Of a DNA stretch of 64,000 bases, positions 54,710-63,536 are shown piece after piece. A program made the translations under genes and the position numbers. This DNA comes from Luteimicrobium album. Its GTDB lineage: Bacteria; Actinomycetota; Actinomycetes; Actinomycetales; Cellulomonadaceae. A model generated the notes under the pieces. It did no database searches. It had not been told where the DNA came from and saw nothing but the letters and a program-made list of their open reading frames with translations. Each line of letters begins with the position of its first letter. Position 1 is the first letter of the stretch. The DNA lies in contig NZ_BSUK01000001.1 of NCBI RefSeq assembly GCF_030161555.1, positions 1,364,001 through 1,428,000 on the forward strand, in the 5' to 3' direction.

Positions 54710-54829
54710 ATGAAGAAGCTCCTGCTGCTCCTGATCGCCGCGGGCGTCGGCATCCTCGTCTGGCGCAAGGTGTCGGGCGACGACGGCGCACGCGATCTCT
54801 GGGCCGAGGTCACCGACACCTTCGAGTGA
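54710..54829 (+). CDS. DLW-39 family small protein
   Basis: 39 residues from ATG 54710 with GAGGGGG upstream: MKKLLLLLIAAGVGILVW, then RKVSGDDGARDLWAEVTD and FE. A short hydrophobic N-terminus and an acidic tail with the Asp-Leu-Trp for which the family is named; this family is known from the gyrA/tRNA neighbourhood of actinobacteria and has exactly this length. Role unknown. It sits between the Ile and Ala tRNA genes. Confidence 0.85.
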   Translation: MKKLLLLLIAAGVGILVWRKVSGDDGARDLWAEVTDTFE

Positions 54830-54845
54830 CTGCGGCTCCGCGCTC

Positions 54846-54917
54846 GGGGCCATGGCGCAATTGGTAGCGCACCTGCTTTGCAAGCAGGGGTTAGGGGTTC
54901 GAGTCCCCTTGGCTCCA
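54846..54917 (+). tRNA. tRNA-Ala (TGC anticodon)
   Basis: GGGGCCA/TGGCTCC acceptor, D arm GGCGCAATTGGTAGCGC, anticodon arm CTGCTTTGCAAGCAG with TGC, T arm GGGTTCGAGTCCC. No CCA is encoded. Followed by a strong terminator. Confidence 0.97.
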
Positions 54918-54926
54918 CCCTGAAGA

Positions 54927-54963
54927 ACGACCCGGGACATCACAGGATGTCCCGGGTCGTTTC
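54927..54963 (+). terminator. Rho-independent terminator after tRNA-Ala
   Basis: Perfect 14-base arms ACGACCCGGGACAT (54927-54940) and ATGTCCCGGGTCGT (54947-54960), 6-base loop, followed by TTTCTCG. Confidence 0.88.
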
Positions 54964-54992
54964 TCGTCCCTGGGCCGTTCTCGACCGGGAGA

Positions 54993-56009
54993 TCAGGAGC
55001 CCTGGTCCTCCGAGTCGACGCCCGTGATGGTCTCGGTCGCCTTGTCGGCAGCCGACTCGACGGCGTCCTCCGCCCTGTCGCTGGCCGACGCGCGCGGCTT
55101 GCGTGGACGCGGCGTGGCCTTCGAGGCAGCCTTCTTGGTGGCGCTCACGGCCTGGTCGACGGCGTCCGAGACCTTGTCGGTCAGGTCCTCCGTCGCGTCG
55201 CTCACCTTCTCGCCCAGGTCCCCGGCGGCGTCGGCGACCTTGTGCCGGGCGTCGCGTCCACGGGCGACGGTCGCACCCGCCGCCTCCCCGACGGCCTCCG
55301 CAGCGTCGCCCGCGGCGGCCCTGGTGTTGTCGACGAGCGCGCCGAAGCTGTGCGACGGCGTCGGGCCGGGCTCGGCCCACGGGTCCACCTGCGGGCGGGA
55401 CCGGCGCCAGGCGCCGTAGGCGGCGAGCCCGGCCGCGAGCAGCCCGAAGAACCACCACTTCTTGTGCGACTTCCCGCCCTGCTCGTCCGCGGCGTCGGCC
55501 AGCTTGGCCGCCTTGGAGGCTGCGGCGTCGACCGCGTCACGCACGGCCTCGGCGCCGCCGACGGTCTCGGCGCCCACGGACTCGGCGGCCGCCTTCGCGA
55601 CCTCGGCGACCTTCTCGGGTGCCTTGTTGAGCGCGTCCGCGCCGGCGGTCAGGCCGACGGACGTGGCCTTGCCGGCACCCTCGCCCGCCTGGGCCGCGAG
55701 CGCGTTGATGCGGGCGACGATGCGGGGGAGGAACTCGTCGATCAGGCGGTCGTGCGCCGAGTCGATCACGGGTGCGGCCTTCACAGCGGCCTTCTCGACC
55801 TGCGGGGCCGCTGCCTGCAGGCTCTGGTGGTACGCGTCCTCGACGCGCGGCTTGAGCCACTCGAGGAACGCCTCGACGCGCGGGGTGGTCCAGTCCTTGG
55901 CCGCGAGGGCGGCGTCCTTCGCGGCCGACGCCGCGTCCTGGGCCTGCCCGGCGAGCTGCGCCGCCTGGTCCTTGAGGTGCTCGGTGTCCACTGCGGTGCG
56001 CTTTGCCAT
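54993..56009 (-). CDS. Ala-rich helical membrane-associated protein
   Basis: 338 residues from ATG 56009 (GGAGAGGCAGC upstream). Long amphipathic Ala/Asp/Lys helices at both ends (LKDQAAQLAGQAQDAASAAK; KVSDATEDLTDKVSDAVDQA) resemble LEA or apolipoprotein-like repeats. A membrane helix (KKWWFFGLLAAGLAAYGAW) lies near residue 190. Such proteins near the tRNA/cyclophilin genes occur in related actinobacteria (DUF5324-like). No catalytic motif. Function unknown; intact frame. Confidence 0.75.
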   Translation of the reverse strand: MAKRTAVDTEHLKDQAAQLAGQAQDAASAAKDAALAAKDWTTPRVEAFLEWLKPRVEDAYHQSLQAAAPQVEKAAVKAAPVIDSAHDRLIDEFLPRIVARINALAAQAGEGAGKATSVGLTAGADALNKAPEKVAEVAKAAAESVGAETVGGAEAVRDAVDAAASKAAKLADAADEQGGKSHKKWWFFGLLAAGLAAYGAWRRSRPQVDPWAEPGPTPSHSFGALVDNTRAAAGDAAEAVGEAAGATVARGRDARHKVADAAGDLGEKVSDATEDLTDKVSDAVDQAVSATKKAASKATPRPRKPRASASDRAEDAVESAADKATETITGVDSEDQGS

Positions 56010-56100
56010 GGGTGCTGCCTCTCCTGAGGTCTGCTGGTGACGGTCGCTGACCTCCCACTCTGCCACCGAGTCCTCCAGGCTCGCATGCGAGAATGGCCGC

Positions 56101-56639
56101 ATGTTCGCAACCCTGCACACGAACGCCGGGGACATCCGGCTCGAGCTCCTCGAGAACCACGCGCCCAAGACCGTGGCGAACTTCACGGGGCTCGCCACCG
56201 GCAGCAAGACGTGGACCGACCCTCGCACGGGGGCCGAGCGCAACGACCCGCTGTACGACGGCGTGATCTTCCACCGCGTCATCGACGACTTCATGATCCA
56301 GGAGGGGACCCGCTCGGCACCGGCACCGGCGGTCCGGGCTACACGTTCAACGACGAGATCCACCCTGAGCTGCAGTTCGACCAGCCGTACCTGCTCGCGA
56401 TGGCGAACGCCGGCAAGCGTCGCAACCCGATCTCGGGCGAGGTCGAGGGCACCAACGGCTCGCAGTTCTTCATCACGACGGTCGCCACGCCTTGGCTCGC
56501 CGGCAAGCACACGATCTTCGGCCGCGTCGCGGACGACGAGAGCCGCGCCGTCGTCGACGCGATCGGCAAGACCCCGGTGCGTCCGGGGGACCGCCCGGTC
56601 GACGACGTCGTCATCCAGTCGGTCACGATCGAGGACTGA
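56101..56639 (+). CDS. ppiA: Peptidyl-prolyl cis-trans isomerase (cyclophilin); one apparent 1-base break
   Basis: About 179 residues after repair. [46 protein letters not shown], and after the break [30 protein letters not shown] and GKHTIFGRV are the cyclophilin active-site blocks, including FHR and QFFIT. A G is missing in 56301-56307. It has no signal peptide, so it is cytoplasmic. The following rhomboid gene is on the same strand and begins at once. Confidence 0.95.
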
Positions 56640-56704
56640 GACTGTCCGCGCCGACGCCGCCCGGCCCCTACGGGCCGGGCGGTTCTGCACCCGCCGAGGT
56701 ACCC

Positions 56705-57517
56705 GTGTGCCCGCGGCACCCGGACCGGGTGTCGTACGTGCGGTGCCAGCGCTGCGGTCGGCCGGCATGCCCGGAGTGCCAGCGGCCTGCGGCGGTCGGG
56801 ATCCAGTGCGTCGACTGCGTGCGCCAGGGGCAGAAGGCGACGCCGGCGCCGCGGACCGTGTACGGGGCGCGGGTGCGTTCCGGTCGCCCGGTCGTGACGT
56901 TCACCCTCATCGGGATCTGCGCCGTGAGCTGGATCCTCCAGCTCGTCACGGACGGGTCCTGGACCGAGCGGTGGGCGTTCGCGCCGTTCATCGCGCGCGA
57001 CGAGCCGTGGCGCTTCCTCACGACGGCGTTCCTCCACAGCACGAACCCGCTGCACATCCTGTTCAACATGTACGCGCTGTGGGTGATGGGCCAGTTCCTC
57101 GAGCCGCTGCTCGGCCGTGCCCGCTTCCTCACGCTCTTCCTGCTGACCGCCGTCGCCGGGTCGGTGGGCGTCCTCCTGCTCGCGGGCGGCCCTCACGACC
57201 GTGCCTGGTACACCGCGGCGATCGGGGCGTCGGGCGCCGTCTTCGGCCTCTTCGGCGCCGCCATCCCGGTCCTGCGCCAGCGCGGGCTCCAGGCGACCCA
57301 GATGGTCGGCCTGATCGTCGTGAACTTCGCGCTCGGGTTCTTCATCGCGAACGTGGCATGGCAGGCCCACCTGGGTGGCATGATCGCGGGCCTCGCGCTG
57401 GGCGCGGCCTTCGCGTACGCGCCCCGGGAGCGGCGCGCGCTCGTCGGCTGGGGAGCGTCGGCGTTGCTGCTCGTCGTGCTGGTCGTCCTCGCGGCGGTCA
57501 ACTACGGCGCGGTGTAG
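56705..57517 (+). CDS. Rhomboid family intramembrane serine protease
   Basis: About 270 residues from GTG 56705. The open frame extends upstream to a CTG at 56642 (then SAPTPPGPYGPGG), a more typical N-terminus for this family, so the true start may be there with a rare codon or a read error. An N-terminal zinc-binding part (CPRHPDRVSYVRCQRCGRP, CPEC, CVDC) is followed by six to seven helices. The catalytic Ser is in GASGAVFGLFG and the His in WQAHLGGMIAG; HILFNMYALWVMG is also conserved. It cleaves within membranes; substrates unknown. Confidence 0.9.
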   Translation: MCPRHPDRVSYVRCQRCGRPACPECQRPAAVGIQCVDCVRQGQKATPAPRTVYGARVRSGRPVVTFTLIGICAVSWILQLVTDGSWTERWAFAPFIARDEPWRFLTTAFLHSTNPLHILFNMYALWVMGQFLEPLLGRARFLTLFLLTAVAGSVGVLLLAGGPHDRAWYTAAIGASGAVFGLFGAAIPVLRQRGLQATQMVGLIVVNFALGFFIANVAWQAHLGGMIAGLALGAAFAYAPRERRALVGWGASALLLVVLVVLAAVNYGAV

Positions 57518-57522
57518 CCGAG

Positions 57523-57594
57523 TTATCCACAGGCTGGACGTCTCTCCCCAGGGTTACTCACAGGTGTGGAGTTACATCCGTGTAGTTATCCACA
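57523..57594. promoter_or_regulatory. Two exact DnaA boxes downstream of the rhomboid gene
   Basis: TTATCCACA at 57523-57531 and at 57586-57594, both exact and in the same orientation, in the 126-base gap between the rhomboid gene and crgA. GTTACTCACA and GTTACATCC lie between them and look like weaker sites. This is about 13 kb from oriC. Confidence 0.7.
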
Positions 57595-57605
57595 CGGTCG
57601 TCCAC

Positions 57606-57637
57606 CGCTGGGGACATCGCAGAGGATGTCCCCAGCG
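57606..57637. terminator. Hairpin terminator downstream of crgA
   Basis: Perfect 13-base arms CGCTGGGGACATC (57606-57618) and GATGTCCCCAGCG (57625-57637), 6-base loop, 7 bases beyond the crgA stop. Confidence 0.8.
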
Positions 57638-57643
57638 CGACGA

Positions 57644-57915
57644 TCACTTCCAGCGCGTGAGCATCCCGAATCCAGTGATCATGAGCCCGAAGCCGATCAG
57701 GAGGTTCCAGCGGCCGATCGGGGGATCGGCAGGTCGGACTTCCCGCTCGTCAGGTAGAAGACGACGACCCACGCGAGGCCCACCAGCATCAGCGCCAGGA
57801 CCACCGGGACGAACCAGGTCGGATTCCCGGTCTCATGACGGGCCGACGGGACGGACACAGCAGCGGTCGAGCCACTGCTGGCGGACTTCTTCTTGCGGCG
57901 CTTGGACTCGGGCAC
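57644..57915 (-). CDS. crgA: Cell division protein CrgA; one apparent 1-base break
   Basis: About 90 residues after repair. MPESKRRKKKSAS is the basic cytoplasmic start, then two membrane helices (WFVPVVLALMLVGLAWVVVFYL; NLLIGFGLMITGFGMLTRW) joined by a short loop DLPIPPIGR. A base is missing in the run 57720-57724 in that loop. CrgA is an actinobacterial divisome protein that contacts FtsZ, FtsQ and FtsI. Position near pknB/pabA is conserved. Confidence 0.93.
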
Positions 57916-58060
57916 GAGGTGTGTTCCTTGCTCTGGCGGCCGATGGCCGACGATCGGTTCTCACGGGCGGGCGTCGCCGGCATCGTCGTCGACGCCCGTG
58001 GTGCGCCCAGCGTAGCGGCCCGTGCAGGGAGCACCGAGCCGCCCCTGCGACAATGGCCCC

Positions 58061-58893
58061 ATGACCTCCCCAGAGGGCGCGCGAGACCGCGAGACACACG
58101 ATCCCGCCGTCGACGGGCCCAGCGGTGTCGCGGCGGTCCTGCGCGCCCGCCTGGCGCCGCGCCGCGTGCGGGCGGCGCTGTCCGTCGCGCTCGTCCTCGC
58201 GCTCGCCGGGGTGCTCTTCACCGCGTCGGCGCAGCTCGCGCGAGGCACCGAGCGGCGCCACCCGGAGGACCTCCCGCAGCTCGTCGAGTCCGAGTCGGAC
58301 CGGGCAGACGCTCTGGCCGGCAAGGTCGAGGGCCTCCGTTCGCAGGTGGACCAGCTCTCCGCCGCCGAGCCCGGCGCGGTCCCCACAGGCGACGCCGAGA
58401 CGATGGAGAACAGCGGCGTCGAAGCGGGTCTCGTGGCGGTGAGCGGCCCGGGAGTCGTCGTCGCGCTCACCGACGCGCCCACGACCGGGAACTACCCCGC
58501 GGAGATCACGCCCGACGACCTCGTCGTCCACCAGCAGGACGTGCAGGCCGTCATCAACGCATTGTGGGCCGGGGAGCGGAGGCCATGATGCTGCAGGACC
58601 AGCGCGTCACCGCGACCACCGCGTTCCGGTGCGTCGGCAACGTCCTCTCGCTCGGCGGCCGGCTCTACTCGCCGCCCTTCAAGGTCAGCGCGATCGGCGA
58701 CCCGGACGCGTTGCGCGCCGCCCTCGACCGCTCGCCCGAGATCGCGATCTACAAGCAGTACGTCCAGGCCGTCGACCTCGGCTGGAAGGTCAAGGACGAC
58801 GACCACCTCTCCCTGCCCGCCGCACCGCCGTCGTCCCTCGAGTACGCGACCGTCCCGAAGGGCACGGACCCCTTCTCCGACGCCTCGAAGTAG
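58061..58893 (+). CDS. DUF881 family protein; one apparent 1-base break
   Basis: About 277 residues after repair. A cytoplasmic N-tail, one membrane helix (ALSVALVLALAGVLFTASAQ), a coiled coil (LVESESDRADALAGKVEGLR), then the DUF881 domain: GVVVALTDAP, VVHQQDVQAVINALWAGGAEA and VSAIGDPDAL. A G is lost in 58571-58574. The family is found next to crgA in many actinobacteria and related clades; its function is not known. The start has GCGACAAT just upstream, so the message may be leaderless. Confidence 0.88.
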
Positions 58894-58990
58894 TACGGCC
58901 GCCGGGATACCTCGCGGTGGGCGGCCTACCGGGCGGTGCGAGCGGTGGGGGATACTGGGAACCCACCTGTCGGACGAACCGAGGACGAGC

Positions 58991-59170
58991 ATGTACGGAG
59001 CGCTGTGGCGGTTGCTGCCCGGGCCCGCGTGGCTGCGCGTGCTCCTGCTCGCGGTCCTCGCCGCTGTCGTGGTGGTCGTGCTGTTCCGCTGGGCGTTCCC
59101 GGCGATCGCGCCGTACATGCCGTTCGACGACCAGACCGTCGTGGACACCAGCCCCGGAGCCACCCCATGA
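58991..59170 (+). CDS. Small single-helix membrane protein
   Basis: 59 residues from ATG 58991: MYGALWRLLPGPAWLRV, a helix LLLAVLAAVVVVVLFRWAF, then PYMPFDDQTVVDTSP. Its stop overlaps the ATG of the amidotransferase gene. Small proteins of this shape precede the amidotransferase in related actinobacteria. No function known to me. Confidence 0.75.
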   Translation: MYGALWRLLPGPAWLRVLLLAVLAAVVVVVLFRWAFPAIAPYMPFDDQTVVDTSPGATP

Positions 59171-59799
59171 GCAGCCCTCGCATCCTCGTCGTCGACAACT
59201 ACGACTCGTTCGTCTACACGATCGTCGGGTACCTGGACCAGCTCGGGGCCGAGACCGTGGTCGTGCGGAACGACGCCGTGCCCCCGCTCGAGGAGCGCGG
59301 CGGCTTCGACGGCGTGCTGATCTCGCCCGGGCCCGGCGACCCCAAGAGCGCCGGTGACTCGCTCGACGTCATCCGCGACTGTGCGGCGTCTGGCACCCCG
59401 CTGCTGGGCGTGTGCCTCGGCCACCAGGCGCTGGGGGAGGCCTTCGGCGCCACGGTGACGCACGCCCCCGAGCTCATGCATGGCAAGACCAGCCTCGTGG
59501 AGCACGACGGCGAGGGTGTACTCGCCGGCCTGCCCGACCCCTTCACCGCGACCCGGTACCACTCGCTGGCTGTCGTCCGGGATACAGTCCCCGACGAGCT
59601 CGAGATCACCGCCCAGACCGCGAGCGGCGTCGTCATGGGGCTGCAGCACCGCACGCTCCCGCTCCACGGTGTCCAGTTCCACCCCGAGTCCGTGCTCACC
59701 GAGGGCGGGCACCGGCTCCTCGCCAACTGGCTCGAGGTCTGCGGGTCCGACGACGCCGTCGCCCGGTCCGAGGGGCTCGCGCCGCTCGTGCGCCGCTGA
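59167..59799 (+). CDS. pabA: Aminodeoxychorismate/anthranilate synthase component II
   Basis: 210 residues. Class I glutamine amidotransferase: ILVVDNYDSFVYTIVGYL, LISPGPGDPKSAG, the nucleophile in LLGVCLGHQALGEAFG, and VQFHPESVLTEGGH with the His-Glu pair. It supplies ammonia to chorismate for 4-aminobenzoate (folate) or anthranilate (Trp) synthesis. The partner subunit is not here, so PabA versus TrpG is open; the crgA-pknB neighbourhood favours a PabA-type stand-alone gene. Intact frame. Terminator follows. Confidence 0.92.
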   Translation: MSSPRILVVDNYDSFVYTIVGYLDQLGAETVVVRNDAVPPLEERGGFDGVLISPGPGDPKSAGDSLDVIRDCAASGTPLLGVCLGHQALGEAFGATVTHAPELMHGKTSLVEHDGEGVLAGLPDPFTATRYHSLAVVRDTVPDELEITAQTASGVVMGLQHRTLPLHGVQFHPESVLTEGGHRLLANWLEVCGSDDAVARSEGLAPLVRR

Positions 59800-59819
59800 C
59801 GCTCCCCCGCCCGACGACG

Positions 59820-59856
59820 ACGGCCCGGCACCTCCGCGACGGAGGTGCCGGGCCGT
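59820..59856 (+). terminator. Strong hairpin between pabA and pknB
   Basis: A perfect 17-base stem, arms 59820-59836 and 59840-59856 with a 3-base loop, between convergent genes. Confidence 0.85.
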
Positions 59857-59886
59857 TCGTGGTCGCCGACGAGCCGGGGGGGGCGG

Positions 59887-62072
59887 TCAGAGGCCGAGGA
59901 AGCTCTTGAGCTCGTCCGAGTAGTCGTCGTTCCGGCCGAGGCCCTGATTCTGGCCGTCGCCGTCGCCGTCGCCGTCGCCGTTGCCGTCGCCGGTCCCGTC
60001 TCCCGTGCCCTGCCCGTCGCCCGGTGGCGTCTGCTGATCGCCACCGGGGGTCGCGGGCCCGGACGACACGACGAGCGTGACAGGGTCACCGACCTGGACC
60101 GTCGTTCCTTGCTTCGGGTTGGAGTCGATGACGATTCCAGCAGGCACCGTGTCGCTGGGCTGGAGCGTCGGGCCGTTCGGATTAACGTTGAGGCTCAGCT
60201 GGCCGAGCGTGTTCTCGGCATCCTCCTGGCTCATCCCGACGATGTTGTTCGGGATCGTGACGGAATTGTCCTCTTCCTTGCCGATCGTCAATTTGATCCG
60301 CGTCCCCTGCTTGACGGAACCTGCCGCAGGCGCCTGCTCCAGCACGAGGCCGACCTTGCTCGCGTCCGGAGTCTCCTGCTCTTCGGTGTCCGATTGCAGT
60401 CCGGCCTTGTCGAGTGCAGCAAGCGCCTCGTCCTTGGTCTTCCCGACCAGGTCGTCCAGCGTCACGAGCCCGTTGGAGACGTAGAGGACGACCTCGGTGC
60501 CCTTGTCGCGTACAGAACCAGCCTTGGGATCTGTACGTGTAACAGAGTCGAGGGGGACGTCCTTGCTGTTTTCGGTGCGGACCTCGTCGGCGACGGTGAA
60601 GCCCAGGGCCTTGAGCGCGTCGCGGGCCTCCTTCTGCGACTTGCCCTTGAGGTTCGGGACCTCGCCGGTCTTGGGACCGGCGGAGACCGACACCTTGACC
60701 GTGCTGTTCTCAGCGACCGACTGGTCCTTGTCCGGGTCCTGCTTGGTCACCTCGCCCGCGGGCTTGTCGGAGTCCTCGTCGATGACCTTGTTCATCTCGA
60801 GGTGGGCGGACGCAAGCGTCTCCTTGGCCTTGTCTTCCGTCAGTCCGATGACGTTCGGCACGGTCACCTTCTCGACCGGCGGCGTCTTGTTCGCGTTGAT
60901 GACGAGCATCGTGATGATCGCGGCCAGCGCGATCACCCCGATGGTCACGAGCGTCCAGATGAGGCCCTTGTTGGACTTCTTCTTCGGCTCCTCGTCGCCA
61001 GGTCCGACCTCGTCGGGGAAGACGGACGTCTGCGTGGGTGGCGGCACCGACGCCGGGGCGGGCGTCGCCCAGCCTGCGGGCGTGGGCGCGAGCACCTGGG
61101 TGGCGCCGTCGAACGCGACGGTCGGGTTGGGGTCGGCGAACGCAGCCCCGGCGGCCGCACCCGCGGCTGCCCCGGCCCCGAGCGCGCCGAGCCCTGGTGC
61201 GGACACGGCGCCGCCGCGCATCGCGGCGTCCAGGTCGCTGCGGAACTCCGCGGCCGAGCCGTAGCGCTGGTTGCGGTCCTTGGTGAGGGCCTTGAGCGTG
61301 ATGCGGTCGAGGACCTCGGGGACGTCGGGTGCGACGTCGGACGGCTTCGGGGGACTTCGCCGACGTGCTGGTACGCGACGGCGACGGGGGAGTCGCCCTG
61401 GAACGGCGGGCGACCCGTGAGGAGCTCGAACAGCAGGCATCCGGTCGAGTAGAGGTCGCTGCGCGCGTCGACGGTCTGGCCGAGCGCCTGCTCGGGCGAC
61501 AGGTACTGCGCCGTCCCGACGACGGCCTGCGTCTGCGTCATCGTGGCGGCGGAGTCGGCCATCGCGCGGGCGATGCCGAAGTCCATCACCTTGACCGCGC
61601 CGGTGGGCGTGATCATGACGTTCGCGGGCTTGATGTCGCGGTGCACGATGCCGGCGTGGTGCGAGTACTCGAGCGCTGACAGCACGCCCGACGTGATCTC
61701 GATGGCCTCGTCGATGGGCACCGCGTGACCGTCGCGGAGGATGTCGCGGACGGTGTGGCCCTCGACGTACTCCATGACGATGAACGGCGTGTGCGTCGTC
61801 TGCCCGGACGCTGCGTCGGTCTGCACGTCCTCGCCCGTGTCGTAGACGGCGACGACGGCCGGGTGGTTGAGCGAGGCCGCGGCCTGCGCCTCTCGGCGGA
61901 AACGGGCCAGGAACGACGGGTCGCGTGCGAGGTCGGCGCGAAGGATCTTGATCGCGACGGTGCGGCCGAGCCGCGCATCGTGCCCGATGTGCACCTCGGC
62001 CATGCCGCCACGCCCGATCAGCTCGCCGACCTGATAACGGCCGGCGAGGATCCGCTGCGGGTTCTCCACCAC
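59887..62072 (-). CDS. pknB: Serine/threonine protein kinase PknB with four PASTA domains; one apparent 1-base break
   Basis: About 728 residues after repair, GTG 62072 immediately after the pknA stop. Kinase domain about 11-280: ELIGRGGMAEVHIG, VAIKIL (Lys 42), GIVHRDIKPANV (Asp 146), MDFGIARAM and the activation segment ATMTQTQAVVGTAQYLSPEQ. A base is missing in the run 61349-61353, late in the kinase domain. A membrane helix (IWTLVTIGVIALAAIITMLV) leads to four PASTA repeats and a Gly/Asp-rich tail (GDGDGDGDG). It senses lipid II or muropeptides and phosphorylates growth and division proteins. Confidence 0.95.
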
Positions 62073-63536
62073 CTACGTGTCCTTCTCGTTCGACGGGTCG
62101 TCCAGGGCGTGCGAGGACGCCACGGACAGGAAGATCATCCCATCCCCGTGGGGATGCAGGTCCAAGCCCTCGGAGCGGTCGCGCCCCTTGGCGCCTCCGA
62201 GGATGGCCGCGACCAGCACGACCAGCACGAGCACGACGAGCGCCACGGCAGGCCAGGGAAGCCCCGAGCCGCATCCCGAAGATGCCCGGAAGGTGACGCG
62301 ACCCGGAGCCCGCACCGGACCGGCCGGATGCGCCGACGCCCTGGGCGGCCCGTGTCGCCGCCCGGGTCGACGGCGCCTCGACGGGCGCGGCCGGCTCGGC
62401 CTCGTTCCCGAACAGGTCCGACGGCGCGGGCCGGGGCGACCGGGCCGGGGAGTGGTCGCGTGCGGCGTCGGGCGGCGGGACGACGGGCGCTCCGCGACGT
62501 GCTCGCGGTGGCGCCCCGCCGGCCGGGCCGACGACCGCTCGGCGGCGCGGGACTGCACGACGCGCCGCGACGGGTACGCGCGGGGAGCGTCGTCGTCGGC
62601 GGGCTGGGTGCGGGGTTCGGGCTTCGCCGCGGCGGAGCGCGGCGGCCAGGCGCGCTGCTCCGCGGGCGCGGTGATCGTCGACGTGGCGCGAGGCCCCGCG
62701 CTGCGCCGCGACCGGGCGAGGCGCAGGCCGATCTCCTCGAGCGTCTCGGCGAGCTCCGCGGCGCCGACGGGGCGCCGCATCGGGTCCTTCGCGAGCATCG
62801 ACATCACGAGCGCGCCGAGCTCCTTGTCGACGGTCGCCGGGAGTGCGGGCACGGGCTGGTTGACGTGTGCGACCGCGATGTCGACCGGCGTCGGCCCGGT
62901 GAAGGGCCGCCGCCCCACCAGCGACTCGTAGGCCACGATCCCGAGCGCGTACAGGTCCGACGCCGGGGTCGCGGGCTTCCCGATGGCCTGCTCGGGCGAG
63001 AGGTACTGGGCGGTGCCCATGACCATGCCCGTCGCCGTCATGGGGACCTGGTTGGACGCGAGCGAGACGCCGAAGTCGGTGAGCTTCACGCCGCCCGCGC
63101 GCGCGAGCAGGATGTTGCCCGGCTTCACGTCGCGGTGCACGACGCCGGCCTCGTGCGCGGCCGCGAGACCTCGCGCGGCCTTGGTGAGGATGGGGACGAG
63201 GCGGTGGGCCGGGATGACGGGCTCGCGTTCGAGCAGGTCCGACATCGGCTCGCCGATGACGAGCTCCATGACGAGGTAGCCGGAGCCGGCCTGCTCGCCG
63301 TAGTCGTACATCTGCGCGATGCCGGGGTGCGACAGGCGCGCGTTGTTCCGCGCCTCGGTCCGCAGGCGCTGGAGGAAGTCGACGTTGCCCGCGAACTCCT
63401 CGCGCAGCACCTTGACCGCGACCTCGCGACCGAGCGCGGTGTCCGTCGCGACCCACACCTCACCCATGCCGCCGACCGCGATGCGCCGCACCAGGCGGTA
63501 GCGGTTGCCCAGCGAGAGGCCCTGCGTCGGCTTCAT
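62073..63536 (-). CDS. pknA: Serine/threonine protein kinase PknA; up to three apparent 1-base breaks in the linker
   Basis: About 488 residues. Kinase domain 1-270 intact: AVGGMGEVWVATD, VAVKVL (Lys 42), GVVHRDVKPGNI (Asp 136), LTDFGVSLA, and the activation-loop TATGMVMGTAQYLSPEQ. The linker reads Arg-rich in the given frame, while the neighbouring frame from about 62490 to 62275 gives a plausible Pro/Ala linker (SDLFGNEAEPAAPVEAPS). Restoring bases near 62492, 62275 and 62263 joins both to the membrane helix (WPAVALVVLVLVVLVAAIL) and the short outside tail. It is between pbpA and pknB, overlapping the former by ATGA. Confidence 0.93.
   Translation of the reverse strand: MKPTQGLSLGNRYRLVRRIAVGGMGEVWVATDTALGREVAVKVLREEFAGNVDFLQRLRTEARNNARLSHPGIAQMYDYGEQAGSGYLVMELVIGEPMSDLLEREPVIPAHRLVPILTKAARGLAAAHEAGVVHRDVKPGNILLARAGGVKLTDFGVSLASNQVPMTATGMVMGTAQYLSPEQAIGKPATPASDLYALGIVAYESLVGRRPFTGPTPVDIAVAHVNQPVPALPATVDKELGALVMSMLAKDPMRRPVGAAELAETLEEIGLRLARSRRSAGPRATSTITAPAEQRAWPPRSAAAKPEPRTQPADDDAPRAYPSRRVVQSRAAERSSARPAGRHREHVAERPSSRRPTPHATTPRPGRPGPRRRTCSGTRPSRPRPSRRRRPGRRHGPPRASAHPAGPVRAPGRVTFRASSGCGSGLPWPAVALVVLVLVVLVAAILGGAKGRDRSEGLDLHPHGDGMIFLSVASSHALDDPSNEKDT

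Noticed and set aside
59887..63456. A single 1189-codon protein spanning pknA and pknB
   Set aside because: It joins a shifted, Arg-rich reading of pknA to the true end of pknB. Two separate kinases with their own starts fit the operon and family lengths.
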